Positions 1 to 10,163 of a stretch of 64,000 bases of DNA are shown here, piece after piece. Source of the stretch: Rugalucina vietnamica. Taxonomy: Eukaryota; Mollusca; Bivalvia; Lucinida; Lucinidae. Under the pieces are notes generated by a model, which saw only the letters and a list, made by a program, of their open reading frames with translations, was not told the origin of the DNA and searched no databases. Position 1 is the stretch's first letter, and the number at the start of each line of letters is the position of its first letter. The position numbers and the translations under genes are program-made. The DNA lies in NCBI GenBank assembly GCA_964017185.1, contig OZ024870.1, positions 65,844,312 through 65,908,311 on the forward strand, read 5' to 3'.

Positions 1-129
1 GTAGAAGAGGAATTGTACTATCCGAGTAGCGAAAACAAAGGCGCTTGTCAGCTTCGCGGTTACCGCGAAGCTGATCTGCGCCTTTGTTTTCGCATATGCA
101 GATTGTTGGTTTTTTCATGAGGCGGCTCA
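1..129 (+). mobile_element. H1 hairpin MITE, 3' part cut by window edge
   Basis: Contains the family's central palindrome (GCTTCGCGG-TTA-CCGCGAAGC flanked by mirrored CGAAAACAAAGGCGC arms) and the right end GAGGCGGCTCA. The left half is outside the window. Other copies are at 4422, 5562, 8781, 16083, 19245 and 60072. Confidence 0.75.
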
Positions 130-330
130 AATCACTGATTCTTGCAGCTGCAAGTCGACATAGAATTTTAGGAATTTTGGTCAAAACAGAAACAACATTA
201 ATTTTATAGAAAATCTAAATGAGAAAGTATGAAACAGTATTGCAAAATCTGTTGGTTGGCCATTGCCAGGTAATGTACATTCAATGGTCAAAAAGTTTCA
301 TATTGATGAATAGAATGCATCATTAGTTTT

Positions 331-543
331 AGGGAGCGCGGTGGCGTAGTGGTAGAGCGTCGGACTCCGAATCGAGAGGTCCTGGTTTTGATCCCCACAA
401 GCGGCACCGTGTTGTGTTATTGAGCAAGACACATTAACTCCCTACAGTACTGGTTAAACCCAGGAAGCGTTGGCTCCGTCTCAACATGACTGAAAAATTG
501 TTGACTGAGACGTTAAGCCTCAAAACAAACAAACAAACAAACA
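331..543 (+). mobile_element. tRNA-derived SINE, full length, with 12-bp target duplication
   Basis: The head has pol III box A (GTGGCGTAGTGGTAGAGCG) and a B-box-like GGTCCTGGTTTTGATCC. The body ends in an AAAC repeat tail. ATCATTAGTTTT stands directly on both sides (319-330 and 544-555), a perfect 12-bp target-site duplication, which shows insertion by LINE-type target-primed reverse transcription. It lies in the intron before exon 1. Confidence 0.85.
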
Positions 544-694
544 ATCATTAGTTTTCAGTGGTATTAGATGCATCCTTCCAATATCCTGGAAACCCGACAC
601 GTCTTTTTCCACTGGAACGGTGGACTCTCGGATCGGGATTATCCTGACGTCGCTGAACACTCATGATGGTAATATATCTGTCTAACCTTTACAG

Positions 695-852
695 AGGCCC
701 GAGATCCGATCCCTTCATATTCGCTCTGACATCAAGTACAGGTTCAGCACCACCCTGATCACGAGTCACGTTGTCAACTCTCACAACACCTCGGCCGATG
801 CTCTCTTTGATGTTTTCTTGCCAGATGACGCCTTCATATCTAACTTCACCAT
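695..852 (+). CDS. ITIH-like exon 1 (VIT domain, first part)
   Basis: Opens after a pyrimidine-rich stretch ending ACAG and closes before GTAATT. It starts in phase 0 and ends two bases into a codon. It encodes RPEIRSLHIRSDIKYRFSTT, then LITSHVVNSHNTSADALFDV and FLPDDAFISNFTM, the beta-strand core that opens VIT domains, where human ITIH proteins read like TVVTSRVVN...ATFQMELPKKAFITNFSM. NHTS-like sites in VVNSHNTSA could carry N-glycans. The upstream exon with signal peptide is not in the window. Confidence 0.88.
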
Positions 853-902
853 GTAATTTAAAAGGCTAAGTCGTTTATATCTACAGAACTAGAGGTTTTC
901 AC

Positions 903-1057
903 AGGGAGCGCGACGGCTCGGGCCCCGAATCCTTGGTTCGATTCCAACTATACACTATACAGTGCTGTGTCCTCAGCACTTGTTAATATCCGGGAAGCAG
1001 TGTCTCCGTCCCGTCATGACTGAAAACATGTTGACTGGGACGTTAAAACCTCGTTAT
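903..1057 (+). mobile_element. tRNA-derived SINE, older shortened copy
   Basis: It shares AGGGAGCGCG, a B-box-like TTGGTTCGATTCC and the 3' body GACTGAAAACATGTTGACT with the SINE at 331, but has lost much of the box A region and the AAAC tail. It lies in the intron between exons 1 and 2. Confidence 0.7.
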
Positions 1058-1525
1058 GATGCAATTAATCCGAAACAATTTTGTTTCGTAAGGTGTGCTG
1101 GGGAACAACTTGAGAAAAAAGTATAACATGAATATCATGTTATCATGGGGCATATTTTAATTCAGTATATTATAATTTGAAGGTCGAATAATTTAACTCG
1201 ATACTAAAGAGCACTAAACAAGCAAACTGTTTTGCTAGATGATTCTAGAGGCTAAAAATACGCCCAATCGCTTCTCTGAAATAAACAATACTGTTTATTC
1301 AAAATCAATTGGTTAATGCATACAATTCATAATATATGGCACAGGATTTGATGAAAAGCTATGATATCTAGCATGAGAAAGTAAGTATTTTAGTCTTGAA
1401 AAATATTTTATGTTTTACAAAATTAGTTTAAAGTGATAAAATAGATAAAATAAATAAATAAATAAATAACACCTATGACATATGTCTAAAATATATTTAT
1501 ATATATTTTTGAATCTGTACCATAG
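1058..1525. other. Intron stretch without recognised elements
   Basis: AT-rich intron 1 sequence with a short AAAT run near 1450. I see no coding signal, repeat copy or hairpin. Confidence 0.5.
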
Positions 1526-1636
1526 GGAGATCGACGGAGTTATCTACCCGGGGAACGTCAAAGAAAAGGAACAGGCAAGGAAGCAGTATGAAAGAGCAAA
1601 GAAGAGAGGTCAAAGCGCTGGACTTATCAGTAAAAA
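1526..1636 (+). CDS. ITIH-like exon 2 (VIT domain, middle)
   Basis: Acceptor CATAG and donor GTAATT. The first base completes the Met codon split from exon 1. Translation is EIDGVIYPGNVKEKEQARKQ followed by YERAKKRGQSAGLISKK. The IDG.xYPGxVKEKExAxxxY and GxSAGL pattern is the most diagnostic block of VIT domains. It ends two bases into a Lys codon, which exon 3 completes. Confidence 0.92.
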
Positions 1637-1793
1637 GTAATTTTGTTTCTGCCATAATTATAATTTCTGTAATATTCGTAGTGATTCATTTATTAGCTCA
1701 TTGAAATCAGGTGACCCTAAACATTGTGACTACATATAATTGTATGTTCGAATAAAACATATTCAACTATTGTTTCATGGTTCCGTATTTGTT

Positions 1794-2223
1794 GAGGAGC
1801 GCATTGGGCTATTGAAAGAGTACAGGCCTCGAGGTTATTAAACTTTTTTCATGCTCAACTCAGCTGAGATTAAAATTTATCCTGCTCATGAATGTTAAAA
1901 TGCCAACAATTGTTGGCATTTTGACATTTATGAGCATGATAAATTACAAGTTTTTGCATTCTGAACCTTGGTGTTCCACTTATTTTGGCAAGTTCAACAT
2001 TTATGAGCAGTTTAAATTTCAAGCTTAGCTGAGTTGAGCATGAAAAAAGTTTTATAACCTCGGGACCGGGACTCTGCAGCGAGAGATCCTGAGTTCGATA
2101 TCTACATTGTACCTTCCTCCGCCAGGTATTGTCATTGATCATTAAACTAAGCAAAACACTGGTAAATAACCAGGAGGCGGTGGCTCCGTCCCGATCTCAC
2201 TGAAAAATTATTGACCAGACAAA
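1794..2223 (+). mobile_element. tRNA-derived SINE split by a palindromic MITE
   Basis: GAGGAGCGCATTGGG at the left and GAGATCCTGAGTTCGATAT (box B) plus GGTGGCTCCGTCCCGATCT at the right are head and body of the same SINE family. They are separated by the inverted-repeat element at 1831-2061. The SINE must be the older of the two. Confidence 0.65.
1831..2061. mobile_element. Palindromic MITE inserted in a SINE
   Basis: Near-perfect inverted ends: GAGGTTATTAAAC...CATGCTCAACTCAGCT at the left and AGCTGAGTTGAGCATG...GTTTTATAACCTC at the right. There is a second internal palindrome, TGCCAACAATTGTTGGCA, near 1900. It has no coding capacity and is about 231 bp. Confidence 0.75.
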
Positions 2224-2241
2224 ACCTTTACATGTTTGCAG

Positions 2242-2480
2242 ACATCGAGAGGCAAACCGGTTTAAGGTGTCCATTACCATAGCGGCACAGGGCCAGGTGA
2301 CCTTTAACCTCACATACCAGGAGCTTCTGAGGAGAGTAAAAGGTTTCTATGAGCTTACTGTCTATGTGAACCCTGGACAAGTCGTAGATCACATGGAGAT
2401 AGAGGTCGCTGTCAGGGAATCAAGGGAGATTATCGAGGTTGATGCAATGACAAGAGTTGTCGAAAATGATGTATATACAG
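2242..2480 (+). CDS. ITIH-like exon 3 (VIT domain, end)
   Basis: Acceptor TTTGCAG, donor GTACGG. The reading HREANRFKVSITIAAQGQVT, FNLTYQELLRRVKGFYELTV, YVNPGQVVDHMEIEVAVRES, REIIEVDAMTRVVENDVYT matches the second half of VIT, including the hallmark F.L.Y.ELL.R..G.YEL.. string. There is no methionine requirement at the left edge: the in-frame reading runs back through the acceptor-adjacent codons to exon 2. It ends one base into a codon. Confidence 0.92.
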
Positions 2481-2904
2481 GTACGGACTCTTTATTTACG
2501 CGGCGATATTATATTTGATTTATAAACATGCACTGGATTTTAATTCCATGCCCAGTCAACTCAAGCGGTAGACAATGCAATACAAATAGGGTCAAGCGAA
2601 ATATTCGTACATTGGTTGAACCACATACATTCGCATATGAGGCTTGGTTAAGGGGGTAGGCAATATCACATATCCCAAAATAAACCGTCCAATATATCCC
2701 ATATCCCAAAATTAATTTAATTCGTATCCCAAAATAAATTCCAATATCCCATATCCCAAAATTCCTGAATATCCCATATCCCAAAATAAACAAAAACACA
2801 AATATCCCAGTATCACTTAAAAAAATAGGCCAATATTCCGTATCCCAAAATGCCCTATACAAGCCTCGCATATCCAGATTACCAGCTGATTACTATATAT
2901 TATT

Positions 2905-3638
2905 AGCTCACCTGAGCCGAAGGCTCATAGGTGAGCTTATAGTATACCCATGCTCCGGCGTCCGTCCGTCGTCCGTCCGTCGTCGTCCACAATTTCAAAG
3001 ATCTTCTTCTCTGAAACCGCTGGGCCGATTGTTCTCATATTACACATACACCATCTACAGGAAGGGGGAAAGAATAATTGTGTTTTTTGTTTTGATCGGA
3101 TAAGGACTCTGGTTACTATGGTAACTTATACTTCCCATAGACTTATAATGGAAAAAAAAGTGAAAATTGCCAGTTTTTGCTGTCTTGTTGGAGATATTTG
3201 AATTTTGTTTTTGCAGAAATGTTTATTGAGTAGTCCTCTACGTTTCATGTGACTTTTGTCCTAATCCTTTATTTTGATTGGTTGCAGGGGCCCCATATAG
3301 GGCAAAATTTCGAAAAACATTCAAAAATCTTCTTCTCAGAAACTGTCAAGGGGATTAAGCCTGTACTTTGTATACATGTTCCTGACAGTGGCCTCTACAT
3401 AATTTGTGTTTTTTATTCCAGGCGGATAAAAACTCTGGTTGCTATGGCAATTAAAGTTTCCATAGACTTATAATGGGAAAAGTGGAAATCGGCTATTTTT
3501 CCGCTAAAATTGCAGACACTTGAATTTTGTTTTTGCAGAAATGTTTATTGAGTAGTGTTTGACGTTTCTTGCAAGTTATGTCCTTATCCTTTATTTTGAT
3601 TGGTTGCTGGGGCCCCATAAAGGGCAAAATTTTGAAGG

Positions 3639-3687
<49 letters not shown>

Positions 3688-4384
3688 ATTCAAAAATCTT
3701 ATCCTCAGAAACTGTCAAGTGGATGAATCCTGTACTTTGTATACATGTTCCTGACAGTAGCCTCTACATAATTTGTGTTTTTTATTTCAGTCGGATAAGA
3801 AGTCTGGTTGCTATGGTTTCCATAGACTTATAATGGGAAAAGTGGAAATTAGCTATTTTTTCTGGACCAATTGTAGGTATTTGAATTTTGTCTTTGCAGA
3901 AATATTTATTGAGTATATCTCTATGTTTCATTAGACTTTTTTCCTAATCCTTTATTTTGATTGGTTGCTGGGGCCACATAAAGGGTAAAATTTAAAAAAA
4001 CATTTAAAAATCTTCTCCTCAGAAATTGTCTACGGCATGAAGCCTGTACTTTGTATATATGTTCCTGACATTAGTCTCTACATAATTTGTGTTTTTTTAT
4101 TTCAGTCGGATAAGAAATCTGGTTGCTATGGCAACTTAAAGTTTCGATAGACTTAAAACGGGAAAAGTGGAAATTGGCTATTTTTTTCTGGTCCAATCGC
4201 AGATATTTGAATTCTATTTTTGCAGAAATGTTTATAGAGCAGTCCTCTACAGTTTGGTTGACTTTTGTCCTAATCCTTTATTTTGATTGGTTGGTGGGGC
4301 CCCATAAAGGGCAATTTTTTTAAATAAATATTTGGTTAATATAGCAGATCTCAGGTGAGCGTTTACAGGACCGTTGGTCCTCTG
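2905..4384 (+). mobile_element. 'AGGTGAGC' element with internal tandem units, copy 1
   Basis: Starts with the hairpin AGCTCACCTGAGCC..GGCTCATAGGTGAGCT, followed by a CCGTCCGTCC run near 2955. It ends CAGGTGAGCGTTTACAGGAC with the palindrome AGGACCGTTGGTCCT. Between lie about four tandem units of 320-360 bp, each with GATTGGTTGCTGGGGCCCCA-like and TGTTCCTGACAGT landmarks. No transposase is visible; it looks like a non-autonomous element. Inverted relative to the copy at 6021. Confidence 0.7.
3639..3686 (+). repeat. Poly-A run
   Basis: A homopolymer of about 48 A residues inside a tandem unit of the 'AGGTGAGC' element. It probably expanded from a shorter A run, and its length is assembly-sensitive. 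Confidence 0.95.
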
Positions 4385-4421
4385 GTGATATGTATGTAGC
4401 TAGACTCTTGTCAACGCAATA

Positions 4422-4652
4422 TGAGTTTGAGAAAACCAACAATTTGGGGGTTCGACCAGGTCTGACACAAACCGGGCTGTACAGCTACAGAAGCAGGCTA
4501 GAACCTTGAAATTTTGGAGTTGAGAAGAGGAGGAATTGTACTATCCATGTAGCGAAAACAAAGGCGCTGATCAGCTTCGCGGTTACCGCGAAGCTGATCT
4601 GCGTCTTTGTTTTCGCATATGCAGATTGTTGGTTTTCCCATGGGGTGGCTCA
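4422..4652 (+). mobile_element. H1 hairpin MITE
   Basis: About 231 bp. Outer inverted ends TGAG..GAGAAAACCAACAA and TTGTTGGTTTTCCCATGGGG..CTCA; the central hairpin TCAGCTTCGCGGTTACCGCG is followed by the mirrored GAAGCTGA. It lies in the intron between exons 3 and 4, right after an 'AGGTGAGC' element. Confidence 0.78.
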
Positions 4653-4751
4653 TTTAATAGAATTGATGCAAGGAATGCGATTATTCGAATAATAATAATT
4701 TGATATAAAAGTATGCGAATATGTAATCATTAATATAATAATTCACTTAGG

Positions 4752-4835
4752 TCTGAGCCTGCCCAGGGAAAGTGGTTCAAATCAAACCATCCGTACATAC
4801 GGCTGATTGGTTGTTCAATTCTGTGTTAATAGCAT
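4752..4835 (+). other. Short conserved segment, also at 11648
   Basis: GTCTGAGCCTGCCCAGGGAA and following bases match 11648-11710 with scattered transitions. In one frame both read SE..Q.KWFKSNHPYI. Whether it is coding relic or repeat is open; neither copy is followed by a usable donor in phase with the host gene. Confidence 0.35.
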
Positions 4836-4906
4836 ACGTGTATATTTAAACCGGTTGTGATGTTTTGGGTCAAATAGCGATGTGCTACTTGAATATTAAG
4901 TACAAA

Positions 4907-5170
4907 AAGGTACCAGTAGGCAATGATCAGGAAATAGTGCAATCAGAAAGAAATTCCCACTCCATAAACCGAGTGGTGGGAAAAAACTAAAAAGACACTT
5001 AGGTACTTATACAAGGAAAACATATAGTAAGCTGAGTGAGCAGCTATTCCCCAATAGGCGGCCACTCAGTTACCTGAACTGAACTAAAATATGAAAACGT
5101 ACATAAGGCTCAAACAGTACAAAACCGACTCCAAAACACAAAACATTAAGAACCACAGCAGAAGCATCGC
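4907..5170. repeat. Interspersed repeat R5, copy 1
   Basis: Matches 15705-16010 over about 260 bp (shared landmarks TACAAGTAGGC-like start, GGTGGGAAAAAAC, GGCCACTCAGTTACC, ATGAAAACRTACATAAGGC). The first 45 bp recur at 38548 inside the foldback element. I do not recognise its class. Confidence 0.65.
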
Positions 5171-5365
5171 CTTGGAACGATCAGTAATATTAAATTACTG
5201 GGGGGGTGGGGCTTAAACCGGTTTTACAGGGCCCTAACCCCACCCTCATCTTCCGCAGTGGTTCACAACATTTAGTTAGTTGTTCGGTCCTCGTGGTTAT
5301 ATTGTTACATTACATTATATTGAGTTATTATACATTATATTGAGTTTAATATCTCTCTCAAATAG

Positions 5366-5535
5366 ACTATACAGATGGCGGTATGGCCATCATCACCCAG
5401 CCAGATTCCAACACAGCTTTCATCAAATATTTCCCCAGCGCCGAGGAACAGCGCCAGTACTCCGACGAAGGACTGAGAGGCCAGTTTGTTGTACGGTATG
5501 ACATAGACCGGGAACTGGATGCTGGAGACGTTCTG
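5366..5535 (+). CDS. ITIH-like exon 4 (VIT to vWA connector)
   Basis: Reads DYTDGGMAIITQPDSNTAFI, KYFPSAEEQRQYSDEGLRGQ, FVVRYDIDRELDAGDVL. The FVVRYDIDR..DAGDVL part corresponds to the LIIRYDVDR..SGGSIQI strand that precedes vWA in ITIH proteins. Two acceptors 9 bp apart keep the frame (TAG before 5366, ACAG before 5375). The first is preferred because a run of T and C precedes it. The donor GTAATG leaves phase 0. An H1 hairpin element begins about 27 bp downstream, and the exon sits between inverted copies of a 1.5-1.7 kb element. Confidence 0.88.
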
Positions 5536-5561
5536 GTAATGGGCTATGTTGTTTCTATATT

Positions 5562-5797
5562 TAAGCCGCCTCGTGGGAAAACCAACAATGTGGTTTTCGA
5601 ACAGGTCTGACACAAACCGGCCTGCGCAGTAACAGAAAAGAGCTAGAAGCTTGAAATTTTGGATTTAAGTAGAAGAGGAATTGTACTATCCGTGTAGCGA
5701 AAACAAAGGCGCTGATCAGCTTCGCGGTTACCGCGAAGCTGATCTGCGCCTTTGTTTTCGCCCATGCAGATTGTTTGTTTTCCCACGGGGCGGCTCA
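5562..5797 (+). mobile_element. H1 hairpin MITE, 27 bp after exon 4
   Basis: Full copy starting GCCGCCTCGTGGGAAAACC and ending CCCACGGGGCGGCTCA, with the central GCG..CGC palindrome intact. It stands almost against the donor of exon 4, so it is transcribed in the pre-mRNA as a long hairpin close to a splice site. Confidence 0.8.
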
Positions 5798-6020
5798 TTT
5801 TGTATTTTTGTTTTCTATTCTTCCATGTTGTTAATGCTATATGTCCTTTTTGTACAGTTTCAACCTTTCTGAACAATAATAGCGAAAGAGGACCAAGCCG
5901 TAATAGTAGCGCCTCCAAAACATAATCAAATGATATTTTAGTGAAATTACATACGTAATCAGTTAAAAAAAATCAACATGTATCCTAAATGGACCTGGAC
6001 CTGGATTGCAATATAAAGCC

Positions 6021-7684
6021 AGAGGACCAATGGTCCTGTAAACGCTCACCTGAGATCTGCTTCATATTTGAACATATTTGAATATTATGGTATTTAACCC
6101 CAGTGCAGGGGCAGATGAAGCCCTTAGGCCATTTTCTTTTTTCAGAATAATCAATATTCTGTCCATTTGCCAATTTCCTGCTGATTTTCCCCTTCAAATA
6201 ACATTTTAAAAGCATTATCTGCCCATGGGGTCCATTTTTTTTTTCAGAATCATTAAATTTCAGTCCTACTGCCCATTTCCTGCAAGACTTTCACTTAAAA
6301 TGACATTTTAAAAGTTTTCCCCATTCAAATGCATTGACGGCCTATGTTGACCTTGCCATAAAATAGGTCAAGATCACAACAGGGTCATGTTTTATATAAT
6401 ACATTGTAGTACTCGAGTCATCCATATTTCATGCAAAGTTTCGTTGAAATTGGTTCACCGGTTCTGGAGAAGAAGATATTTTAAGGGTTTTTACGGGCAT
6501 GGCGGCTATCTTGGTCATGTGACCTGGATTATTTATATACACATTGGTTCCCACTTCCTATAGATGCTTCATATAAAATTTGGCTTTGATTGGCCAAGTG
6601 GTTTCAGAGAAAAAAATGTTTGAAAAGTGTGTATGGACGACAGACAGGCCAAGGTCAAGAGATGACCTTGACCTAAATTAATCATATACCTTCATCTAAT
6701 CTATTAGTTGTTTGCATCTACCACTTTTCAGATCTCAGGCTGCAACAGTTTTCAAAAAATAGCTAATTTCCACTTTCCCCATTATAAGTCTATGGAAACT
6801 TAAAGTTACCATAGCAACCAAAGTTCTTATCCAACTGGAATAAAAACACAAATTATGTAGAGGCTACTGTCAGGAACATGTATACAAAGTACAGGATTCA
6901 TCCACTTGACAGTTTCTGAGAAGAAGATTTTTGAATGTTTTTTTTTTCTTCAAAATTTTGCCCTTTATGGGGCCCCAGCAACCAATCAAAGTAAAGGATT
7001 AGGACAAAACTCGCAAGAAACGTCAAACACTACTCAATAAACATTTCTGCAAAAACAAAATTCAAATGTCTGCAATTTTAGCGGACAAAATAGCCGATTT
7101 CCACTTTTCCCATTAAAACTCTATGGAAACTTTAAGTTGCCATAGCAACCAGAGTTCTTATCCGCCTGGAATAAAAAACACAAATTATGTAGAGGCCACT
7201 GTCAGGAACATGTATACAAAGTATAGGCTTCATCCCCTTGACAGTTTCTGAGAAGAAGATTTTTGAATGTTTTTCGAAATTTTGCCCTATATGGGGCCCT
7301 TGCAACCAATCAAAATAAAGGATTAGGACAAAAGTCACATGAAACGTAGAGGACTACTCAATAAACATTTCTGCAAAAACAAAATTCAAATATCTCCAAC
7401 AAGACAGCAAAAACTGGCAATTTTCACTTTTTTCCATTATAAGTCTATGGGAAGCATAAGTTACCATAGTAACCAGAGTCCTTATCCGATCAAAACAAAA
7501 AACACAATTATTCTTTCCCCCTACCTGTAGATGGTGTATGTGTAATATGAGAACAATCGGCCAAGCGGTTTCAGAGAAGAAGATCTTTGAAATTGTGAAC
7601 GACGACGGACGACGGACGGACGGACGGACGCCGGAGCATGGGTATACTATAAGCTCACCTATGAGCCTTCGGCTCAGGTGAGCT
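6021..7684 (-). mobile_element. 'AGGTGAGC' element with internal tandem units, copy 2
   Basis: Reverse orientation: begins AGAGGACCAATGGTCCTGTA and ends GGCTCAGGTGAGCT. It shares several internal 320-bp units with copy 1, the closest being 7080-7600 against 2960-3480. It is longer at its 3' side by a stretch with TGACCTTGACCT motifs. With copy 1 it forms a large inverted repeat around exon 4. Confidence 0.7.
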
Positions 7685-7695
7685 AAAAAGCAATC

Positions 7696-7960
7696 CATCA
7701 GGATAATATGTCCGTATATTGAATACCCCATTTAACCCCACTTTTATAATATAGTAAAACTGGGGTATGCAGGGGTATACCTATTTTTCATATTTTTGCT
7801 CCAAAACATAGATTGTGGGTACTCGTTAGAACCGCCTCGTACGCACAATCTATGTTTTAAGCAAAAATAATAAAAAATATCAAACTTTTTCTACTGAAAA
7901 TTTTCATTTTTTTACAAATTTAAAAATCTCTGTATATTGCATGGGCAAGTTTTCGTTATG
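7696..7960. mobile_element. H2 hairpin MITE
   Basis: Landmarks of the family: CATCAGGATAATATGTCC, a GGGGTATGCAGGGGTATACC stretch, the inverted arms CAAAACATAGATTGTGGGTA and its mirror, and the end GCATGGGCAAGTTTTCG. It ends 52 bp before exon 5. Confidence 0.7.
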
Positions 7961-8011
7961 ATTATATTTCAGGATGATGTGGGTTGTCACTAAAAACGCA
8001 TAATTTTGCAG

Positions 8012-8171
8012 GTTGTCAATGGCTACTTTGTTCACTTTTTCGCGCCAAAAGTACAGGACCGTCTACCACGTGACGTCATATTTGTCATAGATGCCAGTGG
8101 GTCTATGTATGGGCGAAAAATGATGCAAGTCAAAGAAGCGTTACGGAAAATACTGGCGGATCTTTTGGAAG
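8012..8171 (+). CDS. ITIH-like exon 5 (start of vWA domain, DxSxS)
   Basis: Acceptor TTTTGCAG, donor GTGATC. Translation [63 protein letters not shown] is the near-invariant ITIH lead-in. [12 protein letters not shown] holds the first metal-ion-dependent adhesion motif (Asp-Ala-Ser-Gly-Ser), and the following helix [15 protein letters not shown] is typical. All metal-ligand residues of this part are intact, so the domain should be able to bind a divalent cation. Confidence 0.93.
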
Positions 8172-8274
8172 GTGATCACCCGTTGTTTTCTGGGCTTTGC
8201 GATGGTGCATCACAAACACCGTCAACCTAAAACACACTTTAAAATAAAAAGAATAACGCCATCGTCAACGTTTC

Positions 8275-8296
8275 CACACACACACACACACAAACA

Positions 8297-8347
<51 letters not shown>

Positions 8348-8366
8348 ACACACACACACACACACA
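8275..8366. repeat. (CA)n microsatellite
   Basis: About 92 bp of CA repeats with a few interruptions, in the intron between exons 5 and 6, about 100 bp after the exon 5 donor. Confidence 0.95.
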
Positions 8367-8551
8367 TTGTTTTGCTCAGGAGGACTTTGTTTATGAAAAT
8401 AATATTTTATAGGTGATTACTCAACTGTAAAATATGATTAAGTTTTCAGACATTGAATTGTACTTTCAATGGGTTTTGTTAGCTGACTTCCTACGATATT
8501 TTTCACGCAGTTTAACATTTTTGTGTGTGCAAAGTTTTATCAATATTCCAG

Positions 8552-8686
8552 GCGAGCGATTCAACATCATGACGTTCAGTTCTGGTGGAAATGACAGGAT
8601 GTGGTTCAAGGACGACCTACAGTTTGTCACACCAGAAACCCTACAAGAGGCATTGGTGTTTGTCGAGTCTATAAATGCTAATGGAG
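8552..8686 (+). CDS. ITIH-like exon 6 (vWA domain)
   Basis: Acceptor ATTCCAG, donor GTTAGA, entering and leaving in phase 1. It encodes ERFNIMTFSSGGNDRMWFKD, DLQFVTPETLQEALVFVESI, NANG. The (D/E)RFN...FSS strand and the helix before the GGT motif match vWA folds of ITIH proteins. The last Gly codon is completed by exon 7. Confidence 0.92.
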
Positions 8687-8780
8687 GTTAGAACTGTTTA
8701 ATAAAACTAGTAATGTAAGGTGTCCTGACAAATATGTTCCGTACCTTGTGTATCAATTGACATTGAATGGCACAATAAAA

Positions 8781-9016
8781 TGAGCCGCGCCATGAGAATA
8801 CCGGATTTTTGCCTATGCGAAAACAAAGACGCAGATCAGCTTCGCAGTAACTGCACAGCTGATCAGCGCCTTTGTGTTTGCTGCTCGGATAGTACAATTC
8901 TTCCTCTATCTCTACCCAAACTTTCAAGATTCTAACTTTTTTCTTAGACTGTACAGGCCGGTTTGTGCCAGACCTGGTGGGAAACCCGAAGACCGGTTTT
9001 CTCGCGTCGCGGCTCA
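8781..9016 (-). mobile_element. H1 hairpin MITE
   Basis: Reverse copy with ends TGAGCCGCGCCATGAG and TCGCGTCGCGGCTCA. The central hairpin is slightly diverged (GCAGTAACTGC core). It lies in the intron between exons 6 and 7. Confidence 0.75.
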
Positions 9017-9201
9017 AGATTCGCCCCAAGTTTATTTCTTAAATGGTATGCTCGCTTTATTTGTGAATTGCCTCTTCTCCGGTCTTAAACTTTGACCATT
9101 TAGTAGATCTTTGAATTGGTATGCGTTGTCATCTTGCAAGAAGTACTAAAGTGCAAACTTTAAATCAAAATAAAGAAATTCTTTGTACATGCACTATGAA
9201 T

Positions 9202-9430
9202 TTAACCCATATTTGACGAATTAATTCTCCCATCATTATCAATTGGGTGAGTCCACTTTCATTTTTAGGGCCTTCAGGTGTGATTTTAAAATTTTATTCA
9301 AATTTTCGATGAAAATTCTCTAAGCAAACAGAATAGCCACAGATGGGAAGCCGCGTTCTGCGGCGTCCCATCTGGGGCTATTCTGTTTGCCTAAGTCCCA
9401 TAAAAGGGACGCCAGGCTTAAATGAGTTAA
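9202..9430 (+). mobile_element. H3 hairpin MITE
   Basis: The core palindrome GCAAACAGAATAGCC..GGCTATTCTGTTTGC flanks GCCGCGTTCTGCGGC. The ends are TTAACCCATATTTGACG and GCTTAAATGAGTTAA. Other copies are at 9625 (inverted) and 34761. Confidence 0.75.
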
Positions 9431-9556
9431 GAGACGGAACCTTTCAACTTTTATAATGAACAATGTCTGATCATCCGAAATCTACATTCTATGTTATCTC
9501 AATTGTGATAGAATAGCTAAAACTTAAAACGAGCTTATATATATCGTCCCCAACCT

Positions 9557-9557
<1 letters not shown>

Positions 9558-9604
<47 letters not shown>
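9558..9604 (+). repeat. Poly-T run
   Basis: A homopolymer of about 47 T residues between two inverted H3 copies. Its length is uncertain in any assembly. Confidence 0.95.
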
Positions 9605-9606
<2 letters not shown>

Positions 9607-9624
9607 TATTTACTTATTTATTTT

Positions 9625-9823
9625 TAACTGTTTAATTGTGGGGCATAGGCAAACAGAATAGCCCCAGATGTGACGCCGCAGAACGCGGCGTCCAATTTGG
9701 GGCTATTCTGTTTGCACAGAGAAATTTCATCGAAGTAAAAATCACTCCTAACACCCCTAAAAATTAAAGTGGCCTCATCCAGTTGATAATGATGGGAGAA
9801 TCCATTCGTCAAATATGTGTTAA
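9625..9823 (-). mobile_element. H3 hairpin MITE, 23 bp before exon 7
   Basis: Inverted copy of the element at 9202 with the core GCAAACAGAATAGCCCCAGA..GGGGCTATTCTGTTTGC. Its end TCGTCAAATATGTGTTAA reaches into the presumed branch-point zone of exon 7. Confidence 0.75.
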
Positions 9824-9846
9824 TTTACCAAGCAATTTTGACGCAG

Positions 9847-9957
9847 GAACTGATGTCCACTCAGCCCTGATGGATAGTATCAAGAAGTTGACAAGGAAAC
9901 ATGATTCCAAGAGATCACTGGCACTTCTTTTCCTCACGGACGGACAGGCGAACGTCG
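9847..9957 (+). CDS. ITIH-like exon 7 (vWA domain, GGT and TDG motifs)
   Basis: Acceptor GACGCAG with a weak pyrimidine tract, donor GTGCGT, phase 1 to phase 1. It encodes GTDVHSALMDSIKKLTRKHD, SKRSLALLFLTDGQANVG. Joined to exon 6 it gives NANGGTDVHSAL, which supplies the MIDAS threonine, and LLFLTDGQANVG supplies the third MIDAS motif. An H3 hairpin element ends about 23 bp before the exon, so the acceptor region is pressed against a repeat. Confidence 0.9.
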
Positions 9958-10163
9958 GTGCGTATGTCTACTTATTTCATTCATATTATATTTCTGCAAA
10001 GTCCAAATAAACGTAAGATTGTATTAATTTCATTCTTAAGTGTTTCCAAGCCTCCACTATTATAATATATATGTTTATAAAAAGAAGGAGGTCCTATAAG
10101 TTACAAGCTATGTCCGGTGGCTGTTATGTCAGGGTTGACTGTAATAAGTTTCTTTTCATGCAG

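Noticed and set aside
331-410. tRNA gene
   Set aside because: Box A and box B are present, but it is the head of a SINE with AAAC tail and target duplication; the box B is degenerate and related copies are nearby.
590-667. Additional exon before exon 1
   Set aside because: There is a possible GTAATA donor after ATGATG, but no phase-0 reading with VIT or signal-peptide character.
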